64,000 bases of DNA, taken from contig NZ_JAFMOW010000057.1 in assembly GCF_019049675.1 (NCBI RefSeq), positions 62,001 to 126,000 of the forward strand. The letters are read 5' to 3'. A program made the translations under genes and the position numbers. This DNA is from Rahnella bonaserana. Its GTDB lineage: Bacteria; Pseudomonadota; Gammaproteobacteria; Enterobacterales; Enterobacteriaceae. Positions within the stretch are counted from its first letter, which is position 1. Each line of letters opens with the position of its first letter. Under the pieces are notes generated by a model, which was given only the letters and a program-made list of their open reading frames with translations, did not search any database and had not been told where the DNA came from. Below are positions 49,012-59,238 of this stretch, piece by piece.

Positions 49012-49536
49012 TTAAGTACTTTTCTTTAAACTCGCTAATACGGCAAATGGATTAGGTTTCTCCGCCTCTTCAGGCAGTTTGCCAAATACCATGTCCGCGT
49101 CGGACACTTCACAGTGTTCAGATTCATGTACCGGAACGACAGGCAGTGAAAGAATAATTTCGTCTTCAATCATTGCCAGCAAATCGACTTCGCCAAAATC
49201 ATCGACTTCGATCGGCTCGTACGCTTCCGGTAATGCCTCAGCCTGTTCATCATTCTGGACAGGGCTAAAACAATATGTTGTGTGAACCTGATGTTCAAAC
49301 GTCTTACCGCATCTCTGGCATTCCAGAGTCACAGCAACATCGGAGTGGCCGGTAATCACAGCCAGGCGCTGATTGTCGATATTAAACGACAATGAGGTTT
49401 GTATATCAGAATCCACACTGACCACTGATTGGGCAACTCGCGTAACCTGATCTGCAGTATAGACACCTGTATAGTCTAAACGCTTCTGGGCAGTGCGGAC
49501 CGCATCAAGGGTCAGGGGTAATTTTACTTTTTGCAT
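49012..49536 (-). CDS. yceD: YceD, DUF177 protein linked to 23S rRNA accumulation
   Basis: 174 residues (E. coli 173). The DUF177 domain shows [16 protein letters not shown] (a C-x-x-C pair) and an acidic [23 protein letters not shown] segment, followed by the second cysteine region SEHCEV. Plant and bacterial members are needed for 23S rRNA build-up. Co-transcribed with rpmF in E. coli; the spacing here is 12 nt. It is divergent from yceF. Confidence 0.94.
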   Translation of the reverse strand: MQKVKLPLTLDAVRTAQKRLDYTGVYTADQVTRVAQSVVSVDSDIQTSLSFNIDNQRLAVITGHSDVAVTLECQRCGKTFEHQVHTTYCFSPVQNDEQAEALPEAYEPIEVDDFGEVDLLAMIEDEIILSLPVVPVHESEHCEVSDADMVFGKLPEEAEKPNPFAVLASLKKST

Positions 49537-49679
49537 AGGGCGCGCATATTAACTTTGTAACGACAGAGAGTCAAAGAAAAAGGCCTCAAAACCGCACCTT
49601 TCACCAATATTCGCTTCCGCAGCGGCCGACAGTTTAAAATGTGTGATTCAATAACGCCACGCTTTGTGAAAAAAAAATT

Positions 49680-50273
49680 ATGATGATGTCTTCACCAGAA
49701 TTACTTTTAGCCTCGACCTCGGTCTACCGGAGAGCATTGCTGGAGAAAACCGGGCTGAAATTTACCTGTGCTTCACCCGATATTGATGAAACCCCTGTGC
49801 CCGGTGAAACGCCGGCAGCGCTGGTGCAGCGGCTGGCGCAATCCAAAGCCAGCACGTTGGCCGAAGCCTATCCGCATCATCTGATTATTGGCTCCGATCA
49901 GGTCTGCGTGATTGATGGAGATATCACCGGAAAGCCGCACGCCTTCGATAATGCATTCAGGCAGTTGCGGGCAGCCAGCGGCAAAACCGTCACGTTTTAT
50001 ACCGGCCTGAGTTTGTATAGCAGCGATGCAAAAAAAGCGCAGACGTTATGCGAAACGTTTGACGTGACTTTCCGGCCATTAACCGATGAAGAAATTACCG
50101 GATATCTACATCGCGAAGAGCCGTACGACTGCGCCGGCAGCTTTAAATGCGAGGGTTTGGGGATTACGCTTTTCGACAGTCTGACGGGGCGCGACCCCAA
50201 TACGTTAATCGGACTGCCACTTATTGCCCTGCTCTCCTTACTGCGCGGACACGGCATCAATCCGTTACTTTAA
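49680..50273 (+). CDS. yceF: Maf-family 7-methyl-GTP pyrophosphatase YceF
   Basis: Hydrolyses 7-methyl-GTP and related modified nucleotides. 197 residues (E. coli 194). Maf motifs: [16 protein letters not shown], the substrate-recognition [13 protein letters not shown], the catalytic [21 protein letters not shown] and [11 protein letters not shown]. Three consecutive ATG/ATG/ATG codons at the start make the exact first residue uncertain (49680, 49683 or 49686), and the ribosome binding site is poor (A-rich). It shares a terminator with the convergent rluC. Confidence 0.94.
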   Translation: MMMSSPELLLASTSVYRRALLEKTGLKFTCASPDIDETPVPGETPAALVQRLAQSKASTLAEAYPHHLIIGSDQVCVIDGDITGKPHAFDNAFRQLRAASGKTVTFYTGLSLYSSDAKKAQTLCETFDVTFRPLTDEEITGYLHREEPYDCAGSFKCEGLGITLFDSLTGRDPNTLIGLPLIALLSLLRGHGINPLL

Positions 50274-50293
50274 AGCCGTTAACTGACAGGCAT

Positions 50294-50318
50294 AAAAAAA
50301 GGCGCACCCCGTGCGCCT
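50294..50318. terminator. Terminator shared by rluC and yceF
   Basis: An 8-bp stem AGGCGCAC/GTGCGCCT (50300-50307 with 50311-50318) with a CCC loop. On the minus strand T7 follows, so it mainly ends rluC; on the plus strand CTTTATA follows. Confidence 0.88.
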
Positions 50319-50337
50319 CTTTATAAGCTGATTTTTT

Positions 50338-51300
50338 TTAACGGGCGGTCGCTTTGCCGCGTAAAATTTTCAGGCAGTTACGCAGTTTGGCATCCATAGG
50401 AGCCTCAATGCGCATGGTTTCACCGCTAGCCGGATGTTCAAAACGCAGCGCAGCCGCATGCAGGAAAAGACGGTTCAGACCCGTTCCTGACAGTTTTGCA
50501 TCGAAATCACGTTCACCGTAACGATCATCAAAGGCAATCGGATGACCGGCGTGCAGCGCATGCACACGGATCTGATGCGTTCTGCCGGTCACCGGGCTGG
50601 CTTTGACCAGCGTGGCAAATTCATAGCGTTCTTCAATTTTGAAGCGCGTTTCAGAAGGCTTACCTTCCGCATTCACCCTGACAACACGCTCACCGCTTTG
50701 CAGGATATTTTTCAGCAGGGGGGCCTGGACCACTTTGCAATGCGAAGGCCATTCACCGCGCACCAGTGCCAGGTAATCCTTCTGCATACTTTTAACGCGC
50801 AATTGCTCATGCAGGGATCGCAGGGCGGAACGCTTTTTGGCGACCAGCAACACGCCGGAAGTATCACGGTCAAGACGGTGAACCAGTTCAAGGAAGCGTG
50901 CTTCCGGACGCAGTGCACGCAGACCTTCAATCACGCCAAAGCTCAACCCGCTGCCACCGTGTACGGCAGTACCGGAAGGCTTATTCAGGATCAGCAGGTG
51001 ATCGTCTTCATATAAGATGCAATCGGCCAGAGCAGCGACTTTATCCAGCTTCGCGGAAACCGGCGCTTCATCACGCTCTGCCACGCGGACCGGCGGCACA
51101 CGCACTTCATCACCGGCAAGTAATTTGTATTCAGGCTTAATTCTTTTCTTATTAACCCGCACCTCTCCTTTACGCACGATACGATAGATCATGCTCTTCG
51201 GCACACCCTTAAGTATTTTGAGTAAGAAGTTGTCGATGCGCTGACCGGCTTCGTCTTCGGAGATGGGGATTAATTGTACAGTTGGATTCTCAGTTTTCAT
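50338..51300 (-). CDS. rluC: 23S rRNA pseudouridine(955/2504/2580) synthase
   Basis: 320 residues (E. coli 319). N-terminal S4 RNA-binding domain (about 20-80; [16 protein letters not shown]) and a catalytic domain with the aspartate in [18 protein letters not shown], plus [14 protein letters not shown] chose ATG 51300 ([13 protein letters not shown]); the frame stays open 44 codons further upstream into the rne-rluC gap without family match. Divergent from rne, as in E. coli. Confidence 0.96.
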   Translation of the reverse strand: MKTENPTVQLIPISEDEAGQRIDNFLLKILKGVPKSMIYRIVRKGEVRVNKKRIKPEYKLLAGDEVRVPPVRVAERDEAPVSAKLDKVAALADCILYEDDHLLILNKPSGTAVHGGSGLSFGVIEGLRALRPEARFLELVHRLDRDTSGVLLVAKKRSALRSLHEQLRVKSMQKDYLALVRGEWPSHCKVVQAPLLKNILQSGERVVRVNAEGKPSETRFKIEERYEFATLVKASPVTGRTHQIRVHALHAGHPIAFDDRYGERDFDAKLSGTGLNRLFLHAAALRFEHPASGETMRIEAPMDAKLRNCLKILRGKATAR

Positions 51301-51549
51301 GGCTCGCGATTCTAAATATCCGGCACGGTTCGCGCCACTGATTTTTATGTGCTTAACTCTTACTTTACCAGTAACAGCCGAGGAAAACCTTTCTATACCC
51401 CCTGTTTTTACAGAAAGCGAAAGTTCAGACAATGCGGCACATCTCTCATTGAGGTAAATATCTTACCCGCATGGGAAAAGTCACCTTGCTATCACAGTGC
51501 CTGCAATGGAATAATGAAACTACTTTCGGCGTTGTTTCTCTTAAGTTAG

Positions 51550-51900
51550 GGAAAACGCAGGAATTATAGATTTGCCTGATCGCACAAAAACGCAGCAATG
51601 GCGTAAGACGTAATGTGAAATCAAGCAATTAGCGGGCTGCGGGTTGCAGCTTGGCCGGCATACGGAATGAGATCTGTTAACCTAAATTCAGAAGCTATTC
51701 CCCTAATAAAAGTGCTGCTTTCATAACGCTGGTGCCTTTAATACAGCAAAAGCAGACTTACCGAAATAATGCGCCCCTATGCAAGCGACAGCCGTGAGGT
51801 TGACGATTTGCGAGAAGACTCGGGGCCAACGGTTTATCCGGTCATGAAGTCATTTTGCCCGCAGCTCTGTCAATAATGGAATAATAATGAGTAAGTTACG
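51550..51900 (+). promoter_or_regulatory. rne 5' leader (rne5-type autoregulatory UTR)
   Basis: The 600-nt rluC-rne gap holds no supportable gene. Two blocks look closely like the E. coli rne leader as I remember it: about 51552-51650 (GCAGCAATGGCGTAAGACGT, GCGGGCTGCGGGTTGCAG) and about 51795-51900 (CCGTGAGGTTGACGA to AATGAGTAAGTTACG). The middle is diverged. In E. coli hairpins in this long leader bind RNase E and allow it to cut its own mRNA. Confidence 0.75.
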
Positions 51901-51904
51901 ATGA
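51887..51904 (+). CDS. Five-codon upstream ORF overlapping the rne start
   Basis: ATGAGTAAGTTACGATGA encodes MSKLR, and its TGA overlaps the rne initiation ATG (51901) in the arrangement ATGA. The stretch seems unchanged in E. coli, from memory. It may support translational coupling or re-initiation; the upstream ribosome binding site is weak (AATGGAATA), so its translation is uncertain. Confidence 0.35.
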   Translation: MSKLR

Positions 51905-54900
51905 AAAGAATGTTGATTAACGCGACTCAGCAAGAAGAGTTGCGCGTTGCCCTTGTAGATGGACAGCGGCTGTATGATTTGGATATTGAAAGTCCGGGCC
52001 ATGAGCAGAAAAAAGCGAACATTTATAAAGGTAAAATCACCCGCATTGAACCTAGTCTGGAAGCGGCATTCGTAGACTACGGCGCAGAACGACATGGTTT
52101 CCTCCCTCTGAAAGAAATTTCCCGTGAATATTTCCCTAGCAACTATTCTTCCCACGGCCGTCCAAACATCAAAGATGTTTTGCGCGAAGGTCAGGAAGTT
52201 ATCGTTCAGGTTGATAAAGAAGAACGTGGAAATAAAGGCGCAGCACTGACGACGTTTATCAGTCTGGCCGGTAGCTATCTGGTTCTGATGCCTAACAATC
52301 CACGAGCTGGGGGAATTTCCCGCCGGATTGAAGGTGATGACCGCACTGAACTGAAAGAAGCGCTGTCTTCTCTGCAACTGCCTGATGGCATGGGTCTGAT
52401 TGTGCGTACTGCCGGTGTCGGCAAATCCGCAGAAGCCCTGCAATGGGATCTGACTTTCCGTCTCAAACATTGGGATGCTATCAAGAAAGCTGCTGAAGGC
52501 CGCCCTGCCCCATTCCTGATCCATCAGGAAAGTAACGTTATCGTTCGCGCATTCCGTGACTACCTGCGTCCGGATATCGGCGAAATCCTGATTGATAACC
52601 CGAAAATCCTCGACCTGGCAAAAGAGCATATCGCCGCTCTCGGCCGTCCTGATTTCAGCAGCAAAATTAAACCGTACGTCGGTGAAATTCCGCTGTTCAG
52701 TCACTACCAGATCGAATCGCAAATCGAATCCGCTTTCCAGCGTGAAGTCCGTCTGCCTTCCGGCGGCTCGATTGTTATCGACAGCACTGAAGCGCTGACC
52801 GCTATCGACATTAACTCCGCGCGTGCAACCCGCGGCGGCGATATCGAAGAAACTGCATTCAACACCAACCTTGAAGCCGCAGACGAAATTGCCCGCCAGT
52901 TACGCCTGCGTGACCTGGGTGGCCTGATCGTTATCGACTTCATCGATATGACGCCAGTTCGCCACCAGCGCGAAGTGGAAAACCGTCTGCGTGACGCTGT
53001 TCGTCAGGACCGCGCCCGTATCCAGATTGGTCGCATTTCCCGTTTCGGTTTACTGGAAATGTCCCGTCAGCGCCTGAGCCCGTCACTGGGTGAATCTACG
53101 CACCATATCTGCCCACGTTGCGCAGGTACCGGTACCGTCCGTGACAACGAATCTCTGTCACTGTCGATTCTGCGTCTGATTGAAGAAGAAGCGCTGAAAG
53201 AAAACACCAAAGAAGTACATGCCATCGTTCCGGTGCCAATCGCTTCTTACCTGCTGAACGAAAAACGTGAATCGGTAAATGCCATCGAAAAACGTCAAGG
53301 TGGTGTGCGTGCGGTGATCGTACCTAACGATCAGATGCAAACTCCGCATTACCATGTTCTGCGTGTTCGTAAAGGCGAAGAAATCTCTGCACTGAGTTAC
53401 CTGCTGCCTCAGATCCACGAAGCCGAAATGCTGCAACCTTCTGAAGAGTTGCCGGCTGAACGTCGTCGTCCTGAGCAACCTGCGCTGGCTGCATTTGCGC
53501 TGCAAAGCGAAGCACCTCCGTCCAGCTTCGAGCAGCCTGTTGTGACTGAAGAACCTGTCAAAACCAGAACAGCCACAGTAAATGCTCCGGCAGCTCCTGT
53601 TGCTGAAAAATCAGGTTTTGTCAGCCGTCTGCTGAGCGGGCTGAAGAGCTTGTTCGCACCGGAGCCGCAACAGGAAGTTAAACCTGTTGAAGTACCAAAA
53701 GAGACGCCTGAAGCGACTGAAACCGAAAACCGTCGTAACAATGAACGCCGCAACCAGCGTCGTCAGGGTGGACGCCGTGACCGTAACGGTGAACGCGGTG
53801 AGCGCAATGACCGCGGTAATCGTGGCGAACGTGGCGAAGGCCGTGACAACAATCGTGATAATCGTGGCGAAGGCCGCGATAACCGCGAAAATAATCGTGA
53901 ACAACGTGACGATCAGCGTCGTGGCCGTCGTAATCAGGAACCGGTCGTTACCGAAACCCGTAACGAAGAAGTTGAAACTGCCGCTCGCGAAGAACAGCAG
54001 CAACAACCTCGTCGTGAACGTTCGCGTCGCCGTTCTGAAGACAAACGTAAACCACAAACTGAAGAGAAAATTCAGGATGCAGTTGCCGTTGAGCAAGTTG
54101 TTGCACCGGTTGTTACTGATGAAACTGAGCAGGAAGACCGTCAGCCAGCACAGCGCCGTCAGCGTCGCCAGCTGAATCAGAAAATCCGCTTCGAATCTGA
54201 AGAAGTTGATCATGAAGAAGAAGCTGCGGCTCAGTTGCTGATCACCGGTACCCGTCCGGCAGCACCAGCGCCGGCTGTGGTTGCGCAAGAATCTTCTGAT
54301 GTCGAGCCAGCGAACGCAGCGGACAGCGAAGACAATCAGAATGACAACGCCCGTGAAAACGGTATGCCACGTCGTTCACGTCGTTCTCCGCGTCACCTGC
54401 GTGTCAGCGGCCAGCGTCGTCGTCGTTATCGTGATGAGCGTTACCCGACTCAGTCACCAATGCCAATGGCAGGTGCGTTCGTTTCTCCGGAAATGGCGTC
54501 AGGCAAAGTTTGGATCACCTATCCGGTGGCCCAGTCTTCTGAATATCAGTCTTCTGAAAACCAGAATACTGAAGCAGAAGCACCTGAAGTTCTGAATCAG
54601 CAGGTTGAAATTGCGCAGGCTAATACGCCGGTGATTTCAGAAACTGCAGAAGCTGTTGCTCAGGCAGAAACAGTCGCTGAAGCTGCAAAGCAAGAAGCAC
54701 CAGCAGATATTACCACCGCAGAAGCCGCACAGCCTGTTGCCGACGAACCTGTATTGGTTGAACCTGCAACGGCTGAACCTGTAGAAGAGACGCCTGTTGT
54801 AGAAGTCGCGCCGGAAGCACATGAGCCAACCGTCGTTGAACCGACTGCAGTGCTTGCTGAACCTGAACTTCAGGCCGTTGCGCCAGTCGCAGATCCTGAA

Positions 54901-55197
54901 GTTCAGGTAGAAGAGAAAGCAGAGCCGGTTGCAGAAGTGAAACCTGCCGTTGAGACAGCACCCGTTGCGCAAGCTCCGGCAGTGACTGAAGCTGCGGTTG
55001 TTGCCCCTCGCTTCAAGCATCACGCGACAGCACCTATGACGAAAGCACCAGCACCAAGCTATGTGCCTGAGCCAGCGCGTCAAAGTGACTGGGTTCGCCC
55101 GGAGTTCGACTTTGATGGCAAAGGTTCTGCCGGTGGCCACGCAGCAGTAACCACTGCTACTGCGCCTGCCACTAAGCCTGAGATGCCAGCAGAGTAA
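51901..55197 (+). CDS. rne: Ribonuclease E
   Basis: Essential endoribonuclease that starts mRNA decay, matures rRNA and tRNA and scaffolds the degradosome. 1098 residues (E. coli 1061). N-terminal catalytic half: S1 domain (about 36-120), 5' sensor, DNase I-like site with the metal aspartates in [17 protein letters not shown] and VIDFIDMTP, and zinc-link CPRC (about 404-407). C-terminal half: disordered, with an amphipathic membrane helix ([15 protein letters not shown], about 575), an arginine-rich RNA-binding region of Arg/Asn/Gly/Glu repeats, the conserved [20 protein letters not shown], and acidic Pro/Ala/Val/Glu-rich repeats. The C-terminus keeps [13 protein letters not shown]. Confidence 0.98.
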   Translation: MKRMLINATQQEELRVALVDGQRLYDLDIESPGHEQKKANIYKGKITRIEPSLEAAFVDYGAERHGFLPLKEISREYFPSNYSSHGRPNIKDVLREGQEVIVQVDKEERGNKGAALTTFISLAGSYLVLMPNNPRAGGISRRIEGDDRTELKEALSSLQLPDGMGLIVRTAGVGKSAEALQWDLTFRLKHWDAIKKAAEGRPAPFLIHQESNVIVRAFRDYLRPDIGEILIDNPKILDLAKEHIAALGRPDFSSKIKPYVGEIPLFSHYQIESQIESAFQREVRLPSGGSIVIDSTEALTAIDINSARATRGGDIEETAFNTNLEAADEIARQLRLRDLGGLIVIDFIDMTPVRHQREVENRLRDAVRQDRARIQIGRISRFGLLEMSRQRLSPSLGESTHHICPRCAGTGTVRDNESLSLSILRLIEEEALKENTKEVHAIVPVPIASYLLNEKRESVNAIEKRQGGVRAVIVPNDQMQTPHYHVLRVRKGEEISALSYLLPQIHEAEMLQPSEELPAERRRPEQPALAAFALQSEAPPSSFEQPVVTEEPVKTRTATVNAPAAPVAEKSGFVSRLLSGLKSLFAPEPQQEVKPVEVPKETPEATETENRRNNERRNQRRQGGRRDRNGERGERNDRGNRGERGEGRDNNRDNRGEGRDNRENNREQRDDQRRGRRNQEPVVTETRNEEVETAAREEQQQQPRRERSRRRSEDKRKPQTEEKIQDAVAVEQVVAPVVTDETEQEDRQPAQRRQRRQLNQKIRFESEEVDHEEEAAAQLLITGTRPAAPAPAVVAQESSDVEPANAADSEDNQNDNARENGMPRRSRRSPRHLRVSGQRRRRYRDERYPTQSPMPMAGAFVSPEMASGKVWITYPVAQSSEYQSSENQNTEAEAPEVLNQQVEIAQANTPVISETAEAVAQAETVAEAAKQEAPADITTAEAAQPVADEPVLVEPATAEPVEETPVVEVAPEAHEPTVVEPTAVLAEPELQAVAPVADPEVQVEEKAEPVAEVKPAVETAPVAQAPAVTEAAVVAPRFKHHATAPMTKAPAPSYVPEPARQSDWVRPEFDFDGKGSAGGHAAVTTATAPATKPEMPAE

Positions 55198-55223
55198 TTC
55201 CGCTAAGCCGGTAGCGTCTCAAA

Positions 55224-55252
55224 ACTAAAAACCCGCCTCGGCGGGTTTTTTA
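55224..55252 (+). terminator. Rho-independent terminator of rne
   Basis: A CCCGC/GCGGG stem with a CTCG tetraloop, extended by flanking A4/T4 pairs, followed by T-rich sequence, about 35 nt after the stop. Confidence 0.9.
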
Positions 55253-55280
55253 TTGGTGATAAATCTTACTGAAGAAAAAA

Positions 55281-55568
55281 TCAGGCCAGACTTTTCAGGC
55301 GACGAATTGTCAGTTCCTCAAGCTTACCTTCCAGGCTTTTAGCGAAATGCTGGAAATGCTCGGTCTTATTGTGTTGGTTCAACGCATCTTCGGATGCCCA
55401 GCGTTCATAGAAAACAAAAGTGCCATCCGTATCCAGATCCTGGTGCAACTCATATTGCAGGCACCCCACTTCCTGCCGGCTTGGCTCAATTACGTCAAGC
55501 AATGCTTCTGTCACTTTTGCCCTGAATTCTTTTTTTGCGACAATTGTGGCAACAACTCTGATTTCCAT
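55281..55568 (-). CDS. Antibiotic biosynthesis monooxygenase (ABM)-domain protein, YgiN-like
   Basis: 95 residues forming one ferredoxin-like ABM domain (MEIRVVATIVAKKEFRAKV; HQDLDTDGTFVFYERWASEDALNQHNKTEHF). The pattern fits small cofactor-free quinol monooxygenases such as YgiN, which act as dimers. I chose ATG 55568 because GGAGA lies 8 nt upstream. It is alone between rne and pyrC, convergent with rne. E. coli does not carry it in this place. The substrate is unknown; anthraquinols or other quinols are plausible by family. Confidence 0.85.
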   Translation of the reverse strand: MEIRVVATIVAKKEFRAKVTEALLDVIEPSRQEVGCLQYELHQDLDTDGTFVFYERWASEDALNQHNKTEHFQHFAKSLEGKLEELTIRRLKSLA

Positions 55569-55791
55569 AATGGTTCTCCCGTTATTTTGTCCTGCTTCAG
55601 GCACACACCATGAAGCACGATGACTAAAATCTGCCACCACTATGAACCTTTCGATACATTGATTTCAATACGAACTTTATTTAACAGATGCAACACAACG
55701 GTTTTACGCTTATTCTTGTTCCCCGCCGTTAATGCTCCCATTACCGCACCTGATCCCAACATCTTGTCTCTCAATGCCGGAGTTTTGCCTG

Positions 55792-56841
55792 ATGACCGCC
55801 ACACCGCAAGTTTTGAAAATCCGCCGCCCAGATGACTGGCATATTCACCTCCGTGATGACGAAATGCTCAGTACGGTGTTACCTTTCACCAGTGAAGTCT
55901 TTGGTCGTGCGATTGTCATGCCAAACCTGACGCCTCCCGTGACGACTGTCGCTGCGGCAATCGCGTATCGTGAACGTATTATGGCCGCGCTGCCTGCCGG
56001 GCATAAATTCACCCCGCTGATGACCTGCTATCTGACCGATTCTCTGGATCCCAAAGAAATTGCCAGCGGGTTTGAGCAAGGCGTTTTCACTGCTGCAAAA
56101 CTCTATCCGGCCAACGCGACCACCAACTCCCAGCATGGGGTTTCGGATGTCAAAGCGATTTATCCTGTGCTCGAGCGCATGCAAAAAATCGGCATGCCTT
56201 TACTTATCCACGGTGAAGTCACTCACAGTCATGTTGATATTTTTGATCGTGAAGCCCGTTTCATCGATGAAGTAATGGATCCGGTTCGCCGTCAGTTCCC
56301 TGAGCTGAAAATCGTCTTCGAGCACATCACCACTAAAGAAGCGGCTCAGTATGTTCTTTTCGGTAATCAGTATCTGGGTGCAACCATTACGCCACAGCAC
56401 CTGATGTTTAACCGCAACCACATGCTGGTAGGCGGAGTTCGCCCTCATCTCTTCTGCCTGCCGATTCTTAAACGCAACGTACATCAGGAAGCATTACGTG
56501 AAGTCATCGCCAGTGGTGCTGACCGTTTCTTCCTGGGCACGGATTCAGCGCCACACACCAAAGGCCGTAAAGAATCAAGCTGTGGCTGTGCCGGTTGCTT
56601 CAACGCACCACTCGCGCTGTCCGCTTATGCCACCGTTTTTGAAGAGATGAATGCACTGCAGAATTTCGAAGCGTTCTGCTCCCTTAATGGTCCGCGTTTC
56701 TACGGTTTGCCGCTCAATGAAGATTTCATTGAACTGACGCGCACGTCCGTGACTCAGCCTGAAGAGATTGCCCTGGGTAACGAATCCGTTGTGCCATTCC
56801 TCGCGGGACATACCCTGAACTGGAAAGTGACATCGTACTAA
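55792..56841 (+). CDS. pyrC: Dihydroorotase
   Basis: Zn enzyme that closes N-carbamoyl-aspartate to dihydroorotate in pyrimidine synthesis. 349 residues (E. coli 348). Metal motifs: [11 protein letters not shown] (His-x-His), the carboxylated lysine in [38 protein letters not shown], and [10 protein letters not shown] (catalytic Asp). I chose ATG 55792 ([20 protein letters not shown]) with GGAG upstream; earlier in-frame starts lack family match. In E. coli pyrC is tuned by pyrimidine-dependent start-site switching; I could not confirm the hairpin here. Confidence 0.97.
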   Translation: MTATPQVLKIRRPDDWHIHLRDDEMLSTVLPFTSEVFGRAIVMPNLTPPVTTVAAAIAYRERIMAALPAGHKFTPLMTCYLTDSLDPKEIASGFEQGVFTAAKLYPANATTNSQHGVSDVKAIYPVLERMQKIGMPLLIHGEVTHSHVDIFDREARFIDEVMDPVRRQFPELKIVFEHITTKEAAQYVLFGNQYLGATITPQHLMFNRNHMLVGGVRPHLFCLPILKRNVHQEALREVIASGADRFFLGTDSAPHTKGRKESSCGCAGCFNAPLALSAYATVFEEMNALQNFEAFCSLNGPRFYGLPLNEDFIELTRTSVTQPEEIALGNESVVPFLAGHTLNWKVTSY

Positions 56842-56877
56842 ATACGATTTCTCCGCACAGTGGCTTGCGCTGATCAT

Positions 56878-56907
56878 GATTTGACTGTATAAATATACAG
56901 TCAAATC
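56878..56907. promoter_or_regulatory. LexA box within a 30-bp palindrome upstream of dinI
   Basis: The centre, CTGTATAAATATACAG (56885-56900), matches the LexA consensus CTGT-N8-ACAG, with the AT-alternating middle. The dyad continues outward: 14 of 15 base pairs across 56878-56907 are symmetric, and only the central A-A fails. It lies 37 nt after pyrC and 15 nt before the dinI start, so LexA would block initiation. Confidence 0.92.
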
Positions 56908-56922
56908 TATTCGGGAGGTCAT

Positions 56923-57177
56923 ATGCGTGTTGAAGTCACAATCGATAAAACCAAGCCTCTGCCTGTTGGCGCGCTGGACGCGTTGTCAGGTGAATTGAGT
57001 AAGAGAATTAACAAACAGTTTTCCGACCGCGAAAATAATGTTCAGGTCCGTTATGCCGGAGCAAATAGCCTGTCCGTATTGGGCGGAGCCAAAACTGATC
57101 GCGATCTCATCGAAGAAATTTTGCAGGAAACCTGGGAAAGTGCCGACGACTGGTTTTCAAATCAGAATGATGAGTAA
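56923..57177 (+). CDS. dinI: DNA damage-inducible protein DinI
   Basis: 84 residues (E. coli 81). SOS modulator that stabilises RecA filaments. The signature MRVEVTIDKTKPLP, VRYAGANSLSVLGG and the acidic C-terminal helix ILQETWESADDWF, which mimics DNA and binds RecA, are all present. ATG 56923 follows GGGAGG. Regulation by LexA from the box just upstream is clear. Confidence 0.97.
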   Translation: MRVEVTIDKTKPLPVGALDALSGELSKRINKQFSDRENNVQVRYAGANSLSVLGGAKTDRDLIEEILQETWESADDWFSNQNDE

Positions 57178-57523
57178 CACTATGAAATTTCAGCAAACCT
57201 ATTCATTCTCTCTGCCCTATTTATAATAATCAGGTTTATTAAAACCGCGCCGCAAGGCTATTTCTGTATTTCACCGGGCGTCGCAGTCCGGTTTTTTATT
57301 CCATTCGAATGCATAAATCACACGTCTGCGAAAAAATAATTTAGGTTATTCTTCGGATTATTCTGCTGAATAATTAATCGACACAATTTATTTACAATTA
57401 AATACTCTTAAATCTCACCATAAAACGATTTAACTGTTTATACTGAAACAGCTCACCTGATAATGAGCCGCATTGATCCTCAGATAGTCACTCACGTCAG
57501 TCACTACAATATAAGGGGTCTAT
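57178..57523 (+). other. dinI-bssS intergenic region
   Basis: 346 nt without a supportable gene. It holds a terminator-like stem for dinI (57273-57277 with 57288-57292, ACCGG/CCGGT, 10-nt loop, then T6 at 57292-57297), AT-rich sequence, and a TATACT -10 candidate for bssS (57439-57444) with no clear -35. A 14-codon ORF at 57182 has no ribosome binding site. Confidence 0.5.
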
Positions 57524-57778
57524 ATGGACAGAAATGATGAAGTTATTCAGACACACCCGCTTGTTGGTTGGGATATCAGTACCGTCGACTCTTATGACGC
57601 CATGATGATACGTCTTCATTACCTGTCTTCAAAAGACCAGACACCCGAGGATGCTCAGGTAGACAGAACCTTGTGGTTAACTACCGACGTTGCCCGGCAA
57701 CTGATCAACATTCTCGAAGCCGGCATTGAAAAGATAGAATCTAATGAGTACGAATACAGTGATCACCGAAAACATTGA
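57524..57778 (+). CDS. bssS: Biofilm formation regulator BssS
   Basis: 84 residues, the same length as E. coli BssS (YceP). The start MDRNDEVIQTHPLVGWDISTV and the segment TLWLTTDVARQLINILEAGI are the family core. In E. coli it affects biofilm formation through indole and AI-2 related signalling; the biochemical activity is unknown. ATG 57524 follows AAGGGGTCTAT. Monocistronic, with its own terminator. The pyrC-dinI-bssS-solA order matches E. coli. Confidence 0.96.
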   Translation: MDRNDEVIQTHPLVGWDISTVDSYDAMMIRLHYLSSKDQTPEDAQVDRTLWLTTDVARQLINILEAGIEKIESNEYEYSDHRKH

Positions 57779-57796
57779 TTTTAATCTGCCAGTCTG

Positions 57797-57828
57797 AGGC
57801 ACCAGCGATTTCATCCTGGTGCCTTTTT
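57797..57828 (+). terminator. Rho-independent terminator of bssS
   Basis: A 9-bp stem AGGCACCAG/CTGGTGCCT (57797-57805 with 57816-57824), a 10-nt loop and T5, 18 nt after the stop. Confidence 0.9.
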
Positions 57829-57920
57829 CTTTGCCCCTGCTCTGCTTGCCTTCACCGCCGTAAACTCTCTATCATGCCTGTAGCCTATTTGTTAAAAACT
57901 CACCTCAGGAATTTTTAAAT

Positions 57921-59036
57921 ATGGATTACGATCTCATCATCGTCGGCAGCGGCTCAGTCGGTTCCGCGGCTGGCTACTACGCCACCCGTGCCGGATTGAA
58001 GGTGCTGATGATAGACAGTTCGATGCCGCCCCATCAGGCAGGCAGCCATCACGGTGAAACCCGCCTGATCCGCCATGCTTATGGTGAAGGCGCACGCTAT
58101 GTTCCTATGCTGCTCAGGGCACAGACGTTGTGGAATGAACTGGCAGAACTGAGCGGCGACAAAATTTTTCATCGCAGCGGCGTGCTTAACATTGGCCCTG
58201 AGGATTCTGAATTTATTGGCAATGTGAAACACAGTGCACAAACATATCATCTGAACACGCAAAATTTGAGCGCCGCTGAGATCCGCGATAAATGGCCTTT
58301 ATTCACGTTGCCTGACGGATACGCGGGTGTATATGAGCCTGATTCCGGGTATCTGCAAAGTGAAATGGCGGTCACCGCTTACATTCGCCTGGCACGGGAA
58401 GCGGGATGCGGTCAGTTGTTTAATTGCCCCGTTGAAAGTATTCAGTGGCATGAAGACAGCGTTGAGGTCACGACGGCGGACGGTGTCTACAGTGCTGCAA
58501 AACTGCTGTTGTCGGCGGGTACCTGGGTCACCAGGATTCTGCCTGAATTGCCGGTTAAACCTCTTCGTAAAGTTTTCGCCTGGTTCCATGCAGATGGCCG
58601 TTATAGTGAGGAAAATCACTTCCCTGCATTTACGCTTGAGACGCAGCAAGGCGATCAGTATTACGGTTTTCCGTCAGTCAAGGATGCCCTGAAACTTGGA
58701 AAACACAACGGTGGCCAGTGGATCACAAAACCGGAGGAACGGTCACCTTTTGGAAAAATCAGTCAGGATGGCACAGAATCCTTCAATTTCTTCCGACATT
58801 TCCTGCCGGGTGTTGGCGTCAGTCTGCGCGGTGCATCATGCACTTACGATATGACTGAGGATGAAGATTTCATTATAGATACACTACCTGATCGGAAAAA
58901 TACGCTGGTTATTTCAGGGTTAAGCGGTCACGGGTTCAAATTTGCCAGCGTATTGGGTGAAATCGTTACTCACTTTGCTAACAATCATCCTATTCCTTTT
59001 GATCTCCAACCTTTTTCTCTCTCAAGATTCAGTTAA
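57921..59036 (+). CDS. solA: N-methyl-L-tryptophan oxidase
   Basis: FAD enzyme of the monomeric sarcosine oxidase family that oxidatively demethylates N-methyl-tryptophan (and sarcosine weakly). 371 residues (E. coli 372). N-terminal FAD Rossmann motif [21 protein letters not shown], the [15 protein letters not shown] segment, and the covalent-FAD cysteine in [15 protein letters not shown] (about 307). The end [16 protein letters not shown] is the second FAD-contact region. ATG 57921 follows CAGGAATTTTTAAAT. The terminator-like stem at 59051 follows. Confidence 0.95.
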   Translation: MDYDLIIVGSGSVGSAAGYYATRAGLKVLMIDSSMPPHQAGSHHGETRLIRHAYGEGARYVPMLLRAQTLWNELAELSGDKIFHRSGVLNIGPEDSEFIGNVKHSAQTYHLNTQNLSAAEIRDKWPLFTLPDGYAGVYEPDSGYLQSEMAVTAYIRLAREAGCGQLFNCPVESIQWHEDSVEVTTADGVYSAAKLLLSAGTWVTRILPELPVKPLRKVFAWFHADGRYSEENHFPAFTLETQQGDQYYGFPSVKDALKLGKHNGGQWITKPEERSPFGKISQDGTESFNFFRHFLPGVGVSLRGASCTYDMTEDEDFIIDTLPDRKNTLVISGLSGHGFKFASVLGEIVTHFANNHPIPFDLQPFSLSRFS

Positions 59037-59050
59037 TGTAAAAATGTTTC

Positions 59051-59077
59051 AACCATCGTTAATTTTTAACGATGGTT
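59051..59077 (+). terminator. Hairpin after solA
   Basis: A perfect 12-bp stem AACCATCGTTAA/TTAACGATGGTT (59051-59062 with 59066-59077) and a 3-nt loop, followed by GTCTTTATATTTC. Terminator with a broken T-tract. Confidence 0.7.
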
Positions 59078-59238
59078 GTCTTTATATTTCTGTAAGAATT
59101 ATTTCTAATTTCGCTTTGAACGAGATCAATAGTCTGGTATTTCCGAATTGACAGCATTATAGAAAAAAAACTATGCTAGCCGCAGAAATCACAGGAGTGG
59201 TTTCCATCGCGTAATGACACGCATGACAAGGACGTGAC

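Noticed and set aside
51850-52722. A 290-codon open frame antisense to the 5' part of rne
   Set aside because: It lies opposite a highly conserved gene, has no ribosome binding site and its composition mirrors rne codon usage. The other long antisense frames (under purB, mfd, fabF, icd, tmk) were rejected for the same reason.
53720-54060. Repeated GACAACCGTGGCGAAGGCCG-like units that look like a DNA repeat array
   Set aside because: They are in frame and encode the Arg/Asn/Gly/Glu-rich RNA-binding part of RNase E, a known low-complexity region. No spacer pattern, so not CRISPR.
55680-55720. PurR-like sequence ACACAACGGTTTTACG upstream of pyrC
   Set aside because: Only about 9 of 16 positions match the consensus and the dyad is broken, so the E. 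coli-type PurR control of pyrC is not supported here.
57182-57226. 14-codon ORF MKFQQTYSFSLPYL just after dinI
   Set aside because: No ribosome binding site, no run of regulatory codons as in leader peptides, and no attenuator structure directly downstream.
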